Source: Arctopsyche grandis (taxonomy: Eukaryota > Arthropoda > Insecta > Trichoptera > Hydropsychidae). From it: 64,000 bases of DNA. Location of the stretch: assembly GCF_051622035.1 (NCBI RefSeq), contig NC_135367.1, forward strand, positions 29,218,001 to 29,282,000, written 5' to 3'. Each line of letters begins with the position of its first letter. Positions within the stretch are counted from its first letter, which is position 1. The notes below the pieces were generated by a model. The model was given only the letters and a program-made list of their open reading frames with translations. It made no database searches and was not told the DNA's origin. The position numbers and the translations under genes are program-made. Of the stretch, positions 14,101-25,300 are shown in pieces.

Positions 14101-15249
14101 TTGCATACAGATACACATAGAATAGTGCTATTATATATATATATGATATGATGATACATACATTCTATGTATGTATGAAAATACATACATGTAATTATTG
14201 AAAAATATTGTTACGTAGGGGTGGGTGGAGGATCCAAGTAAAAGGCCAACAGTCGTTTCACAGCATTTATTGATGATTAAGGAGATACACGCACTGGCAG
14301 TGCTCAGTCCAGAATGACATGATATCGCCTACGTACCGCCTTTAAAGGGGTAGATCTCTCAGGACGTCTAATCTGTTTAACTACTGTATAGTCACGTATT
14401 CGGATATGTATTCCCACGGTATGAGAAGTGCAATCATTGTTTAGCTTACTTGCACTTAGCCTGTTGCTAATCCTTGAAACCACTTATACAGGTCGCACGG
14501 TATGCACTTAGTTAATCCGTTAACAGGTAATACTCACAGTCACTGGGATTCGGAACGGTCACACAGTCTCTGGGATTCTATTCGCTTAATCCGCGGCGTA
14601 CGTAACAATATTAATAAACCATATAAATTTTTAATGTCATAAAAACAAATCGTATTTAGGCTACTGCTGAGACTGCGTACGACATGGTTTCCCCGAGTCC
14701 TGCATTGCGGGGTTCACGCGGAAGGGTTCGTCGTCGTCGTGAACGGGCTCGTCAACCTCAAGACATACGAGAAGGTGTCACGAATGCCTATCATCTTGTC
14801 AAAGAGGTAAAGTATTAGCAATACAATTTAGCACACTCGTCGCTTTGCAGCAATCTGTTAGACGAGTGTGCTTGATTAATTGATGTTTTATAAAATAAAA
14901 TAAAATATGAATTTAACTTCATTGATAAAACGAAGAATGAAATTATTAAAAATTAAATAAATTATAGGGAATCGGAGAAACGGCACAGGCATTAGCTGAT
15001 GTTGCTACGAGTGAGCATGCGGCTAGAGGATACAGCGGAGCGGTCGGAGGTTTGTTCAGAGAAATTCCGAGAACAGCCATCAGACCAGTGGTATTGGCCA
15101 GTGCTGCGGCTTCAAGAGTGCTCGGCGGCGTGAGGGCAACGTTGGCTCCGGCCGATCATCGCGACCATCGTGACAAGTGGCGGGCACCACTAGATCAGCT
15201 GGACGACAACGAGCGCTCCCTAGACGGTGATAATTATAGTGATGGTTGA
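2119..15249 (+). CDS. Atg2: Autophagy-related protein 2 (lipid transfer protein), 5' partial
   Basis: ATG2 is a rod-shaped bridge-like protein that moves phospholipid from ER to the growing phagophore with ATG9 and WIPI/ATG18 (family knowledge). I assemble 37 coding exons: 2119-2287, 2523-2666, 2741-2835, 2917-3124, 3197-3498, 3614-3768, 3842-4030, 4254-4342, 4438-4615, 4692-4867, 4983-5139, 5883-6083, 6165-6348, 6431-6528, 6601-6884, 6968-7091, 7201-7393, 7470-7669, 7795-7945, 8024-8214, 8360-8547, 8637-8859, 8936-9170, 9252-9356, 9427-9749, 9820-10028, 10111-10294, 10370-10598, 10731-10898, 10980-11142, 11363-11614, 11689-11887, 11963-12109, 12502-12629, 12718-12872, 14660-14806, 14968-15249. 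They total 6825 nt (2274 residues plus stop). Diagnostic stretches include the chorein-region VSIPWGTILKDD, ELHVHLWDCAIDYR, MELQLNKVQFQHETYP, GPLAGLLMGLGQLNCSELRL and LLGGVGP. The N-terminal chorein start (roughly 50 residues) lies left of the window. Ser-rich loops make it longer than the about 1900-2080 residues of fly and human proteins. Confidence 0.93.
5181..5757. mobile_element. Old hAT-type MITE in an ATG2 intron, with a SINE nested inside
   Basis: The left part (GGGCTGACGAGAGGGGGG, AAAGTTCCAGGGCCCTGA, GAGGGGCCCCGTGT) and the right part (GGGTCCGGGATTCCTCTTGGCC) match the better preserved element at 55883-56190 in the same order. The two halves are separated by a SINE-like insert at about 5334-5645. 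Both sit in the intron between exons 11 and 12 of ATG2. Ends are decayed and no clear target duplication remains. Confidence 0.6.
5334..5645 (-). mobile_element. tRNA-derived SINE copy (family A), minus orientation
   Basis: It shares ordered phrases with copies at 29060-29430 and 43652-44041: ACCAGAAAGGCCTAA, GCGCCTTCCTGGCCAGAAAG, GAGACATCTATGGC, GGTATGGTTGCCAATTT, GACCTGGAGTCACAAA and TCTGGCCAGCA. Read on the minus strand it has a Pol III B-box-like GGTTCAAATCC at 5623-5633. The A box has been lost or truncated here. Confidence 0.65.
13101..13822. mobile_element. hAT-type MITE in an ATG2 intron, 722 bp
   Basis: Inverted termini starting CAGAGAAATGTTATAATA at 13101 are matched by the reverse complement ending at 13822, with similarity continuing for about 34 bases. 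Flanking octamers GATAGACC (13093-13100) and GATAGGTC (13823-13830) agree at 6 of 8 positions, as expected of a decayed hAT target duplication. No coding capacity is seen. It lies in the 1787-nt intron between ATG2 exons 35 and 36. Confidence 0.7.
14209..14607. mobile_element. Solo LTR of a retrotransposon (family G), 399 bp
   Basis: The unit begins TGTTACGTAGGGG and ends GCGGCGTACGTAACA, so it has canonical TG...CA ends and short inverted termini. A 4-bp direct repeat ATAT flanks it (14205-14208 and 14608-14611). A second, interrupted copy lies at 19908-22025. It sits in the ATG2 intron that ends at 14659, with no internal retroviral-like region, so it is a recombinant solo LTR. Confidence 0.85.
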
Positions 15250-16475
15250 ATTGTATTTTTTTTAACTATGTATGTAGGTATTTTTACCATCCACAGGTAT
15301 ATATCATTTATGTTTTTAAGTTTTCGACTCACATCAGCCATGATAGTAAATGTTATGTTTTGTGTATCGTTCAATTTTTTTTTTTTTTTTTTGTGTATAA
15401 TTATCCATTTATATTGTAAGTTTTCAGTGAATTAAAGTTTGCAGACGTCTTCTCGCGTGTGTGTATCTCTAATTTAATACTATTATATTAATAATGAAGA
15501 CTGAAGCTTATAAAACGGCATGTAAACATGATATCTATGTATTTCTTTTTCAAAAATATTACGCTCAAATATCATTTATTTTTTATTTTTACTTATAGGC
15601 AAATGCATTTGCTAAGAGTCACAACATGCATTTTCATAATGTTTTATTTTAATTTCTATTCCTATTATTATACATATGTTTATTATTCTCTTTTATAGCA
15701 TGTAGAATTGTGATATAATTTTGTTTGTAATTCTCTGATAATCTATAGAATACATTATGTACGTATTCATTTTCTTATTTAGTCTAATCTCATTTAATTT
15801 CTGTTTTAAAACTGAATGTGTAATTGCAATTAAATACTATACACTGATGTAAATCGAATAATTTTATCAAATTTGGTAGTATCGTTGAAATGCCGCTATA
15901 GGATTTAATAATTTTATTTTTAATGACAAGCTTAAAGAAAAGCTATTTTTCGTTACCATTTTGTATTTTTATTCTTAGTAAGTTGAATTTATTTTGTTAT
16001 TGTGTGATGTTTTTCAAGACACGCATGATTTATAGTGAAATCTGGAATTTATATGTAATAATATACAATATTATAGTTTCAATCTTCAGGTGACGGTGCT
16101 TCAAAAGAATATTCTTGAATCGAAGTTTTTTATCTCAAAACGCAGCTAAAGAATGCTTGGTGCTATAAAATCCTTAAACTACATATTGACATAGGTATTG
16201 TTCCGTTTTATGTCAGTCATACTGCGAGTAGCCTATTTTAATACTAATACTATCGGCATATTAAGTCCGAAAATAATAATTTTTTTTATTTATATTTATA
16301 AATAATCACTCTTTTTAACCATGTATTAGTTCATGAAATTGAGCAAAATTAAGAGTGTTGTGATTGTACGGGCTCACAGAGTGGCTAACATAAAACGGAA
16401 GATTGCCATCATATGTAATGATTGAATTATTTTTAACTTTTATATAACAAATATGTAGTATGTGCAAAATTGCGG

Positions 16476-16481
16476 AATAAA
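16476..16481 (+). promoter_or_regulatory. Candidate distal poly(A) signal of ATG2
   Basis: AATAAA is the last plus-strand hexamer before the convergent gene. Several nearer hexamers exist, so usage is uncertain. Confidence 0.35.
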
Positions 16482-16603
16482 TTTTACTGCATTATAAAGT
16501 GATACCATTTACGATGGCTGGTTTTTTTTTCCATCATCCCCAGTGTAATAAGTTAAATTAATTTTAAGTCTGATAAATGAATGTATTTTAAAACTAATAA
16601 ATA

Positions 16604-16609
16604 TTTATT
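16604..16609 (-). promoter_or_regulatory. Candidate poly(A) signal of MRPS5
   Basis: TTTATT on the plus strand is AATAAA on the minus strand, about 40 nt past the MRPS5 stop at 16651-16653. Confidence 0.5.
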
Positions 16610-16650
16610 TTGCATACAAAAAACAACGTTACAAGATAATTATGTGTATT

Positions 16651-18452
16651 TTAATCTGCTACTTTTTCTACTTTGGGATATTTATCATTGAGAAAACTTT
16701 TCAACTCTCCGCGCTCAATCAGCAAGTCCATTCTGATTTTTTCATGGTTGCGTCTTTTCTCGAATTTCTTCAGACTTATTACCCAGTGAGGTAATTTTGT
16801 ATAGAATGGAGGATATTTTTTCCGTTTTAATACCACCCTGTTGTCTAAAACGTATTGTGTGAAGTTGAGCACTTCGTTGGAATCGGTCTTCTCTCTGACG
16901 ACACTGGGTGAACCGACTACTTTGGGGAAATATTCCTTCTCCTTCCGAAACTCTACAAGATGCAGCTTCTTTTCTTCGGCCAGTTGCTGATGTGTTTTCT
17001 ACAAAGCGATATACACACATTGAAATACATAAATGCTCTTACGTTTATACTTAATATTCACATAAATATTATCTTCACCTGTTTCAAGAGACCGATGAAA
17101 AATGCTTTTGTCAAATGTTGCGTATTAGTCGACCCTTCCACTTTGCAATGAAGATCTTTAATACCCAAGACTTCACATATGGTTTTTATAACGCGATGGC
17201 ATTTTAACCCATGCCCTTCGGGCTTTTTTGTGACGAATATTTTTGACTTGCCAAACTGCGTGAAGAAGTCATGATATACTGAATAAAAATCAGAATTGAC
17301 ATTTATTTATTAATTTATGCGGAAACATTGTGTAAGATTTGAAATATTATGCAATTCTGACCAGTGTGACCATTGAACAAGTTGAAATACATCAGTTTTT
17401 GTCCAGCACGATTTCGAGCCTTCCTAAGTGCTGCAACTCCGTCGCGGGATTTTCCGACGGAAAATCCAGCAAGTCCTTGGTTGTTTCCCGTCACGACCTA
17501 TCAACATCCATTCCATTCCATTATTAAGATTTTAGATCATAGCAAAATGATGATGAATAAAGATTATTACCATTGCAGAAACTCGTCTAACACGACCTAA
17601 CGGACCTCTCATTGTCAACAACGATTTAAATTCCAAGCATTTTGTTTCGAAGCCTTCAAATACATCTGGAAACAATTATATAACACGGAAAGATTTAAAA
17701 AAGACAACTCTTTTTTTTTGCATATCTACTACATACGATGTACATTTAGATAGACGACATACTTTCTCCGATTGGATCTGGTGGACCTAATTTGCGACCT
17801 GGCATCTTAGTTCCGCTCCATCCTCGTTCGAGAGAGGACAATTTTAAAAATCTGAACCCGATGACGGAGTCCCTCATTTTTAAAATGTTCGCATGTCTGT
17901 TTCGAATTGAATTTCATTAAACTGAATGTATGTATATGTTGTAACATGAGTCAATAAATGCAAGTTTGTTTACCTATCCGGATCTGGTGGTAGTTTTTGT
18001 TGTCTGACTAATTCGTTTCCTTGAATAACCGGAGCGGAGAGTCCTGGCCATACCATATTAGCTCTACCGAGGCCGATAACTTGCCCTTTGTTTAAATCTT
18101 TTACTTTTTTTCTGCCCGCTCCCCTCCCACGACCTTTTTTGGCGCCGGCGTTACTGACGGAAGTGACACCTTTCCATATGTGCTCGGCCGGTACTATAAT
18201 TCAATAAATGGTTACATATCATGTTCGACAATAGTTACGTATCGACACATACGAGGTTTACTGACATTTGTTGAAGAAACTGACTGGTCTCACTAGATTG
18301 AGGTTGGGCTGTGAGAAGTGTTTGTCGTAGAGGGCGAGTGCGGGGGCGGCGGAGACGGGGGGCGTCAGAAGACGGCAGCAGGAGCCCCAGATGGGGGCCG
18401 CCGGCCGCACCAACCGCAATACGGCGCTCGCATACATCGCACCGCACCGCAA
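16651..18452 (-). CDS. mRpS5: Mitochondrial small ribosomal subunit protein uS5m
   Basis: This is a structural protein of the mitochondrial 28S ribosomal subunit, in the bacterial S5 family. Seven exons on the minus strand: 18266-18452, 17974-18193, 17763-17896, 17571-17665, 17362-17497, 17079-17278, 16651-16998. They sum to 1320 nt, 439 residues; the human protein is about 430. Recognisable stretches are GRGAGRKKVKDLNKGQVIG, MVWPGL, LERGWSGTKMPGRKLGPPD, GLAGFSVGKSRDG with ARNRAGQKLMY, YHDFFTQFGKSKIFV and QKTHQQLAEEKKLHLVEF. The N-terminus is Arg/Ala-rich without acidic residues, consistent with a mitochondrial presequence. The ATG at 18450-18452 is chosen because it alone keeps frame across exon 1 (donor GTCAGT at 18265) into NKLPAEHIWKG. 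It converges on ATG2. Confidence 0.93.
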
Positions 18453-19039
18453 AAATACTGCGCTTATAGGTTATCTGTCAAATCAACATTGGCCTAAATA
18501 TCAACTCAAACATGACCAGCCGCTATATTTTGTATCATTTATATTATATTGTACATTATTTTCTGTTTCCGTATCAATTAAAACTGACATATTAGAAACT
18601 CTTTCATTCGTAAACGATTGATTTTGTTAAGCCTCTGCTCAGTCGTTCTTGAAATTCTGGCTTCATTTTTCTTTATTCTGAATATAGTCACTTCATAAAT
18701 CTTTAGCAAGTTTCAGCGATTTAACCTTGCTATTTTCCAAACTCCATTTACTCATTTTATAATTAGTGAAAGTATGCGTATTTTAGAAAAGATTTTATGC
18801 CACAAAATACGGATAAAGATAAGAAAAGTCGTTTAAAATATGGTACCGGAGACGAATATTGAGAAATCTCTAAATGGCAAAGAGGATCAACAAGGGTATT
18901 GTGGCAGAATTTATGTAAGGACATCAATATTCCAGTCGCAAGAAGGAAGAAGATTGGTAAAGTTTCGGTGTTTTTATTTTTATGATTTACAATAATTAAT
19001 TTTTATTTTCATTTTTCAATTAATCATGCATGTTCGGAC

Positions 19040-19275
19040 GGTTCGGTGATTACTAGTCAAATGTGAACCGGTCACAGGACAACCGGTCGCTCTAGATCGG
19101 TCACACGTGATCACCCGTCACACTAAAACTGGTCACGAGAAAACTGGTTAACCGATTTTAGGGTGTGACCAGTTTTCTCGTGACCAGTTTTAGTGTGACA
19201 GGTGATCACGTGTGACCAATCTAGAGCGACCGGTTGTCCTGTGACTGGTTCACATATGACTAGTAGTCCGTTTAC
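19040..19275. mobile_element. Foldback element (family F), copy 1
   Basis: The unit is nearly one long palindrome: the left arm reads GGTCACAGGACAACCGGTCG, GTCACACTAAAACTGGTCAC, and the right arm repeats it inverted around the centre AACCGATTTTAGGGTG. Left end GGTTCGGTGATTACTAGTCA, right end TGACTAGTAGTCCGTTTACC. A near-identical copy in the opposite orientation lies at 52644-52882. Flanking octamers GTTCGGAC and TTTCAGAC agree at 6 of 8. Confidence 0.75.
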
Positions 19276-19907
19276 CTTTCAGACGCCAGGCGTTCTCAGT
19301 GTGATGTAGGGAGAATGAAAATGGCGGGAGATTATACACAATGAAACAGGTTGTAACTCTGTAAGCAACTGTATTTTAGATTAATGATACAGAAAGGGGA
19401 TGAAAGAAGGGGAGGGGGGGGGGGTTTGTGGGAGTTTGTGTATCAACAAACTTGTGGCGTGATTCTATTTCTAAGTCACGATATAAAGAAGGAGAATATT
19501 GTCGCAAGGCAGCCCCCATTCAACGACACTTGCGTCACGTCGCGAAAGACACCTTGCGTCAAAATTGGTCGAAAAGTCAACTTTGACTAAAGGTGTCGTT
19601 GAACGTCATGCGACTGTCGCACAGTACGTTATTTCATACAAACAATATTTAATCGCGTACTGTTGTAAAGAGTCACATCGTTCTGTTGTCACATAGTGCG
19701 GTCAGACCTTTAGGCAGATCAAATCAGTCGGCTACATGTCGTTATCTAGCAATATTTGCGAAATTTATATCGCAAGAGGACTGATAATTATGAGATATAT
19801 AACGACCGGTAATTGGACTATTCGTCACATTGGGGTGGTCACAAAGACAATTTTTGCCATGAAAATCGCGAATACACAATATTTGGCACTCGAGTTATCG
19901 TTAGTAT
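19276..19907. other. Spacer between transposons, no recognised gene
   Basis: Short open frames have no recognisable domain. The region holds a loose inverted pair (CAACGACACTTGCGTC near 19520 and AAGGTGTCGTTGAACGTC near 19590), probably a decayed terminal-repeat element. I see no other structure. Confidence 0.3.
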
Positions 19908-20269
19908 TTTTGCGTAGGGGTGGGTGGAGGATTCAAGTAAAAGGCCAACAGTCGTTTCACAGCATTTATTGATGATTAAGGAGATACACGCACTGTCACT
20001 GCTCAGTCCAGAATGACATGATATCGCCTACGTACCGCCTTATAAAGGGTAGATCTCTCAGGACGCCTAATCTGTTTACCTGTTGTATAGTCACGTATTC
20101 GGATATGTATTTCCCCGACATTGGGTCTCCCCGTACCGATTCTGAGAAATAACTTATAGAACAGGTGGTCGAGTGAAAGGTTTCGACCGTTTCCCGGCCT
20201 ATGGAAATTCAGTTGAGTTTGAAAGAGGATCGTTTATTTTTGTTCAATTTGGTACAATGGTTATTGTAT

Positions 20270-20430
20270 TGTGGCGGGTCGCTTATACGACATGGTCGAG
20301 TTTGGTTGCCTTCCTGCGAGTGGGAACCAACTCGGCTGGGTTCGGAGAGCCACTTCTCACTCTGCCTTTAGCTGTCATATAATAAACACGTGCATTAACA
20401 TGCCAGTCGTCTCATTCGTTCATCCTCCAT
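20270..20430 (+). mobile_element. Lone LTR of the small family-T element, opposite orientation
   Basis: TGTGGCGGGTCGCTTATACG through CATTCGTTCATCCTCCA is homologous to the LTRs at 20788-20948 and 21721-21881 but runs on the plus strand. No primer-binding motif follows it, so it is a fragment. The 355 bp to the next LTR contain no recognised domain. Confidence 0.7.
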
Positions 20431-20787
20431 AGTATGTACGAAGAGGTTTCTTCGGAGATGTGATCTAGTTGAACTCTAGAGGCTCACTCTGCCGGCGAAA
20501 GTTGCTGCGTTGCTTTATAAACGTTTTGGGTTGAAGTGTGTTGTGTGCACATCTTTTGTTCTTGGTACTCGCGCTGCCCTAGTTATGCTGCAAGCGTGGT
20601 TTTATGGGTTCATACGCCTGGACGTAGTTCGTGGTTTTTATGGGTTCAGTGTGTTCTTCCTTTGTTTCCCAGACACGTGTCGACCTTTTGACGAGGCGAG
20701 CGTGTGCCATGCGTTAATGACTTTCCTGGATATGTGTCGCAGTGACCTGATGAGATCATTTCAGTTGTACTATATGCCTACAAACTA

Positions 20788-21881
20788 TGGAGAGATGAAC
20801 GAATGAGACGACTGGCATGTTAATGCACGTGTTTATTATATGACAGCTGAAGACAGAGTGAGTAGTAGCTCTCCGAACCCAGCCGGGTTGGTCCCCACTC
20901 GCAGGAAGGCAACCAAACTCGACCATGTCGTATAAGCGAGCCGCCACATCACTCCCCCCCCCAGCATCAGCGATACCAAAATTACAAAGAAACAAATTTT
21001 ACAAAAGAAAAAAAAATATTGTTACACAAAGAGAAAAAATTATTACGTGGGGAGAAAAAAAATGTTGACGTGGGTCATCCGCTGTGTACATAGGTGTACC
21101 GCCCTGAATGGTCGGTAGATTCGAGGGCGGTGACGTCGCGAGCAGGACGGTGGGTGGTCCGATGGTCGCGCGATGCGATGCTGCGGCGGCGCCGCTCTTC
21201 CGAGGCTGATGTCGGTTGGTGGGGCGGCAGGGGCATCGATGTGGTTGATGATACTCCGAGCTGGACTGTGAGTCGTTGTGGCTCGTGGAGGTGTTGTAGC
21301 GCTACCGCCCGTCTCGGCGTGACGACGCTCGTGGGGACGGACGGGGCCTTGATGATGATGATGATGATGATGGTGCTGAGGTGGTGTATGTCTTGTGGTG
21401 CTGGATGACCGTTCTATGTGTAGTGGATCGCGCATGACTCCACATCCAGCTGTCAAGATCGTCGTCTCATTCGCTCCCCCATTTTTTAAAAGCACCTGTT
21501 GTCGACGTTGTGGCTGGACGTCGGTAGGTAGGTAGGTAGGTAGGTAGCCGTGTCTGCTCGTTTATTGTCACCCGCGGGCCGCGACGCGTGTTGATGGCGA
21601 TGGGGGCGCGGCGGGTAGCTTCTCCCGCCTGACTCGGCGAGGCAGGGATGAGCGGCATGGGATGAGCGGCATGTTGAAATTGATCGAGGCTGCGTGGCTC
21701 GATGTCGGGGGTCACCAGTATGGAGAGATGAACGAATGAGACGACTGGCATGTTAATGCACGTGTTTATTATATGACAGCTGAAGACAGAGTGAGTAGTA
21801 GCTCTCCGAACCCAGCCGGGTTGGTCCCCACTCGCAGGAAGGCAACCAAACTCGACCATGTCGTATAAGCGAGCCGCCACA
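20788..21881 (-). mobile_element. Small non-autonomous LTR retrotransposon (TRIM-like, family T)
   Basis: Two 161-bp LTRs in the same (minus) orientation, 21721-21881 (5') and 20788-20948 (3'), flank a 772-bp internal region. On the minus strand the 5' LTR is followed by CTGGTGACCCCCGAC (primer-binding-like, 21704-21718) and the 3' LTR is preceded by a G-run plus AGTGA, a polypurine tract (20949-20965). The flanks carry AAACTA directly on both sides. No gag, protease or reverse transcriptase is encoded; a GC-rich internal open frame is low complexity. Such short LTR elements depend on another element for mobility. Confidence 0.75.
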
Positions 21882-22395
21882 AAACTAATAACGGTCATTG
21901 TTTAGCCTAAATGCACTTAGAGTCCAGATATAATCCTTGGAAGTAAGTGCATGCACTTAGTTTATCCGATAACAGATATCCGTTGGTCTAAGTGCAATTC
22001 GCTCAATCCGCGGCGTACGTAACAGTATGATGGACTTTTCGGCTGCCAGATGTTCCGTTATAGAGATTTTAGTGACTTTGTGACGAGTAATTTGTGACCA
22101 GTAATCACCGAACCATAACGACCCGCATTGAATATTTTAACCCAAACTATAATCAAGTTGACAGCATTGCAATTGGCTGTCAGTGAGCCGAGCGGCAGTT
22201 GGCAGCAGTGTGTCGACGTGCCGGCCGTCTACTGTCTGCTCTCTACACACTCTCTAGTGTAGTCTGCTATCTGCTATTTGCTATCTGGTGTTTGGCGTTT
22301 GGCGTTTTCGTTTGAGGTTGAACGCACGTCCACAACACACGATTCGCGACAGCATTTGAGAGCAACGAACTCCGCGAGACGGTTCGCAGTTCGCG

Positions 22396-25300
22396 ATGGG
22401 TCTTTGCAAATGTCCGAAGAGGCGTGTCACCAACCAGTTCTGCTTCGAGCACCGAGTCAACGTCTGCGAGCATTGCATCGTCACCAACCACGCCAAGGTT
22501 CAAAACACGCACCCCTCCCTCACTCCCGCACTCCCGCACTCCCTGTCTTTCTCTTTCTCTTTTCCGCACATGCATGTGTGTACTCTTCGCTCGATGACGT
22601 GGCTGTCAAAGTCATACATTTGACATGTATGCCACTTTTTATAAAAACAACAAACAATTCTTTTTGCACCAAACTCTCTTATCAATTTTCGATATCTTAA
22701 ATAGTGAGTCATACTCGATGTGAACAGTGATTGTTGTTTATACATGTGTGAATTTTTTACTATTTATTCAACACAGTTGTCTTTTGATACATAAAGCTCG
22801 CTACTACGAAACATGCAGCTTATGATTACAGATAGACTGGTTTGAGCTGGAATTTTTTTTCTTACATTTTAGTAATAACCTGCCAAATTTTGTTTGTATA
22901 CATTTGACTTTCCATAAATATAATTATTTATATTTAGGTCAAATAATTGACATGTCTGGTAGTAAAAATGAAGAGATAAAGAGACGTATGAAATTAGGAT
23001 GGAGTGCATTTGGACGGATGAATGCTGTTTTTAAATCAAAAATGCCACTCTGCCTGAAGAAAAGGATCTTTGATCAATGCGTTTTGCCAGTGATGACGTA
23101 TGGATGTGAAACTTGGACATTGAACGCCAAGATGCTAAATAAAATCCAATGCACTCAAAGATGTATGGAACGCTGTATGCTTGGCATAACGAGGAAAGAC
23201 AGAAAGCGGAACACGTGGGTGAGAAATATGACAAGGGTAGTGGACATAATGGATTGAAATGGCAATGGGTGGGTCACGTAGCTAGGAGGATGGACGAAAG
23301 GTGGACAAAAGAAGTGCTTGAATGGTACCCGAGAGAAGGCAAAAGAGTAAAAGGTAGACCGCAAGGAAGATGGGTGAACGAAATTAGGAAAATGTGCGGA
23401 ATGAGATGGATGAGTGTTGCGCAAAACAGAGACGAGTGGAAGCGTGTTGGGGAGGCCTTCATCCAGCAGTGGATGGCGAATGGCTGTAAATGATGATGAT
23501 GATGATGATGAAATCAATGTTAAAAATAATTTTCTACAATATATGTATGTATAAAACGAGAAATACGTGCTGATACAATTAATAGTATGCTATATAACTT
23601 TTAAATTTCAATTTGTTTAATAATTTATGCAATAATGTACAAATTGTAATTCAAACATTACTAAGTATCCGCTTATACTAACACGATTATAGTGTGATTA
23701 TGAAACCAAAAAAATATTACTTTGTATTTTAAATAAAATTGTCCGGACAAGTCAGTATTTTCAGTACAAAAAAAAAACGCTTAACCCTTTGAATGCTGAC
23801 TTACGCCGATCGGCGTTTTGTTGACAAGTCCATAGACTTGCAAAACGATTGTATATTGAGCACTTATAAAGTAAACAAGAATACTACCTGCTAAGCCTTT
23901 AGAGTTAGCATTGAACATGGATAGTATAATCGTGTCATTCATTTTTCAACGTTTATAAAGGCTTGTTTACACTGGAATTTCTCAATTTATAACCATAGCA
24001 GAATTACCCGATGGAAATCCCTAACTGCTGAGTATTTTACATTGTGGCTTGGAATTTAAATTGTGAGCATTATATTTTAACAACAATGAAGAAGATTGAA
24101 CTAGTTTTGGAAAAATACAGTCATTAATAGACTTGTTTTGTTTATTTTATATTGTTGCAAGATATATTAGAGAGTGTAATCACACCTTTACAAAACTCGA
24201 AATCCTCTGCGGTAATTATCTAGGGTTTGTTTGGATTAGCTACAATTTTTATACCTACTTTCTAAATAATTCTTGTTGAAAATGCTGGCGAAATTTTCAA
24301 TATGGCGGGCATTCAACAGAAAAGACGTCAGCACTCAAAGGGTTAAATTTGTAAAGAGAATAATAATTTTTTATTATTGAGTAATTCTCTCTGATTGCCG
24401 TCAGAAATAATCCAAACTCATTATTAGAGTTGCGAAACGAATTCCTTAATACAAATAAGTTTTATATAGCATTTCACATACATATTTACATATATTCATA
24501 CTTTCTTTAATGATTTTTCAGTGCATAGTACAGTCATATCTACAATGGTTACAAGATAGCGACTACAATCCAATATGTGAAATCTGCACAAAAACGCTTG
24601 GAGATGAGGAATGCATCAGACTCACATGCTATCGTAAGGTTTTTCAAAACATTACGATACAAAATCATATGAAAAATGGAAAAAGATTAATATAACATTT
24701 GGTCCTTGCAACTTTCAGATGTATATCATTGGTCATGTTTGGAGTCGACGTTCCGATCGTTGCCGAGAACGACCGCACCGGCCGGCTATCAGTGTCCGTC
24801 GTGTCGCACTTCACTTTTCCCCCCTTCGAATTTAGTTTCACCAGTGGCTGATGTGCTTCGCGAAAAACTTGCCGGGGTTAATTGGGCACGAGCCGGCTTA
24901 GGTTTACCTCTCGTATGTATACCTATAATATGTATATATTGTGTACATGTTTACTTTTCCGATGTACACTTCATGAAGAGTGTGTTCGTTCCAGCTAGGT
25001 GAAGACATCGACGCAAAGTCGAGTACAATATCCCGTAGCAGTTTCTCCGGTCTAGACAACTCTGGAAATCAGTACGGATCTAACGGCTATTCTCTCAGTA
25101 GTAATTCGAGCATCGGTGGCTATTCGAATCATGGAGATTCAATGGGGATGTCGACACCGCATAGGGCGACTCCCGTCGGAGCCAGTGACGATGAAAGCAA
25201 TCCGAGAATAGCGAACGGTCCCCCGTATTCCGTAGTCCAGGTGCAAGATGACAGCTCCATGTCTATGTTTGGAAATAGGGCCGAAAATTATCAAGGTATT

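Larger units (their letters stand above)
15250..16650 (+). other. ATG2 3' UTR and convergent intergenic region
   Basis: AT-rich sequence without an open frame follows the ATG2 stop. Several poly(A) signals are present; the last strong one, AATAAA at 16476-16481, lies just before the convergent MRPS5 3' end. I see no other feature in this stretch. Confidence 0.5.
19908..22025. mobile_element. Second family-G LTR, split by nested insertions
   Basis: Bases 19911-20118 match the first half of the solo LTR at 14209-14607 (GTAGGGGTGGGTGGAGGAT through CACGTATTCGGATATGTATT). Bases about 21890-22023 match its second half, ending GCGGCGTACGTAACA. Between them lies about 1.77 kb of foreign DNA that includes the small LTR element at 20788-21881 and an inverted copy of its LTR at 20270-20430. 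This shows at least two rounds of insertion. Confidence 0.75.

Noticed and set aside
16742-17020. Minus-strand frame of 92 codons overlapping the last MRPS5 exon
   Set aside because: Wrong frame of that exon; the correct frame gives conserved uS5m sequence with a clean acceptor at 16999.
21094-21495. GC-rich open frames with His or Met runs
   Set aside because: They arise from a GAT/CAT microsatellite and low-complexity DNA inside the TRIM-like element; no domain.
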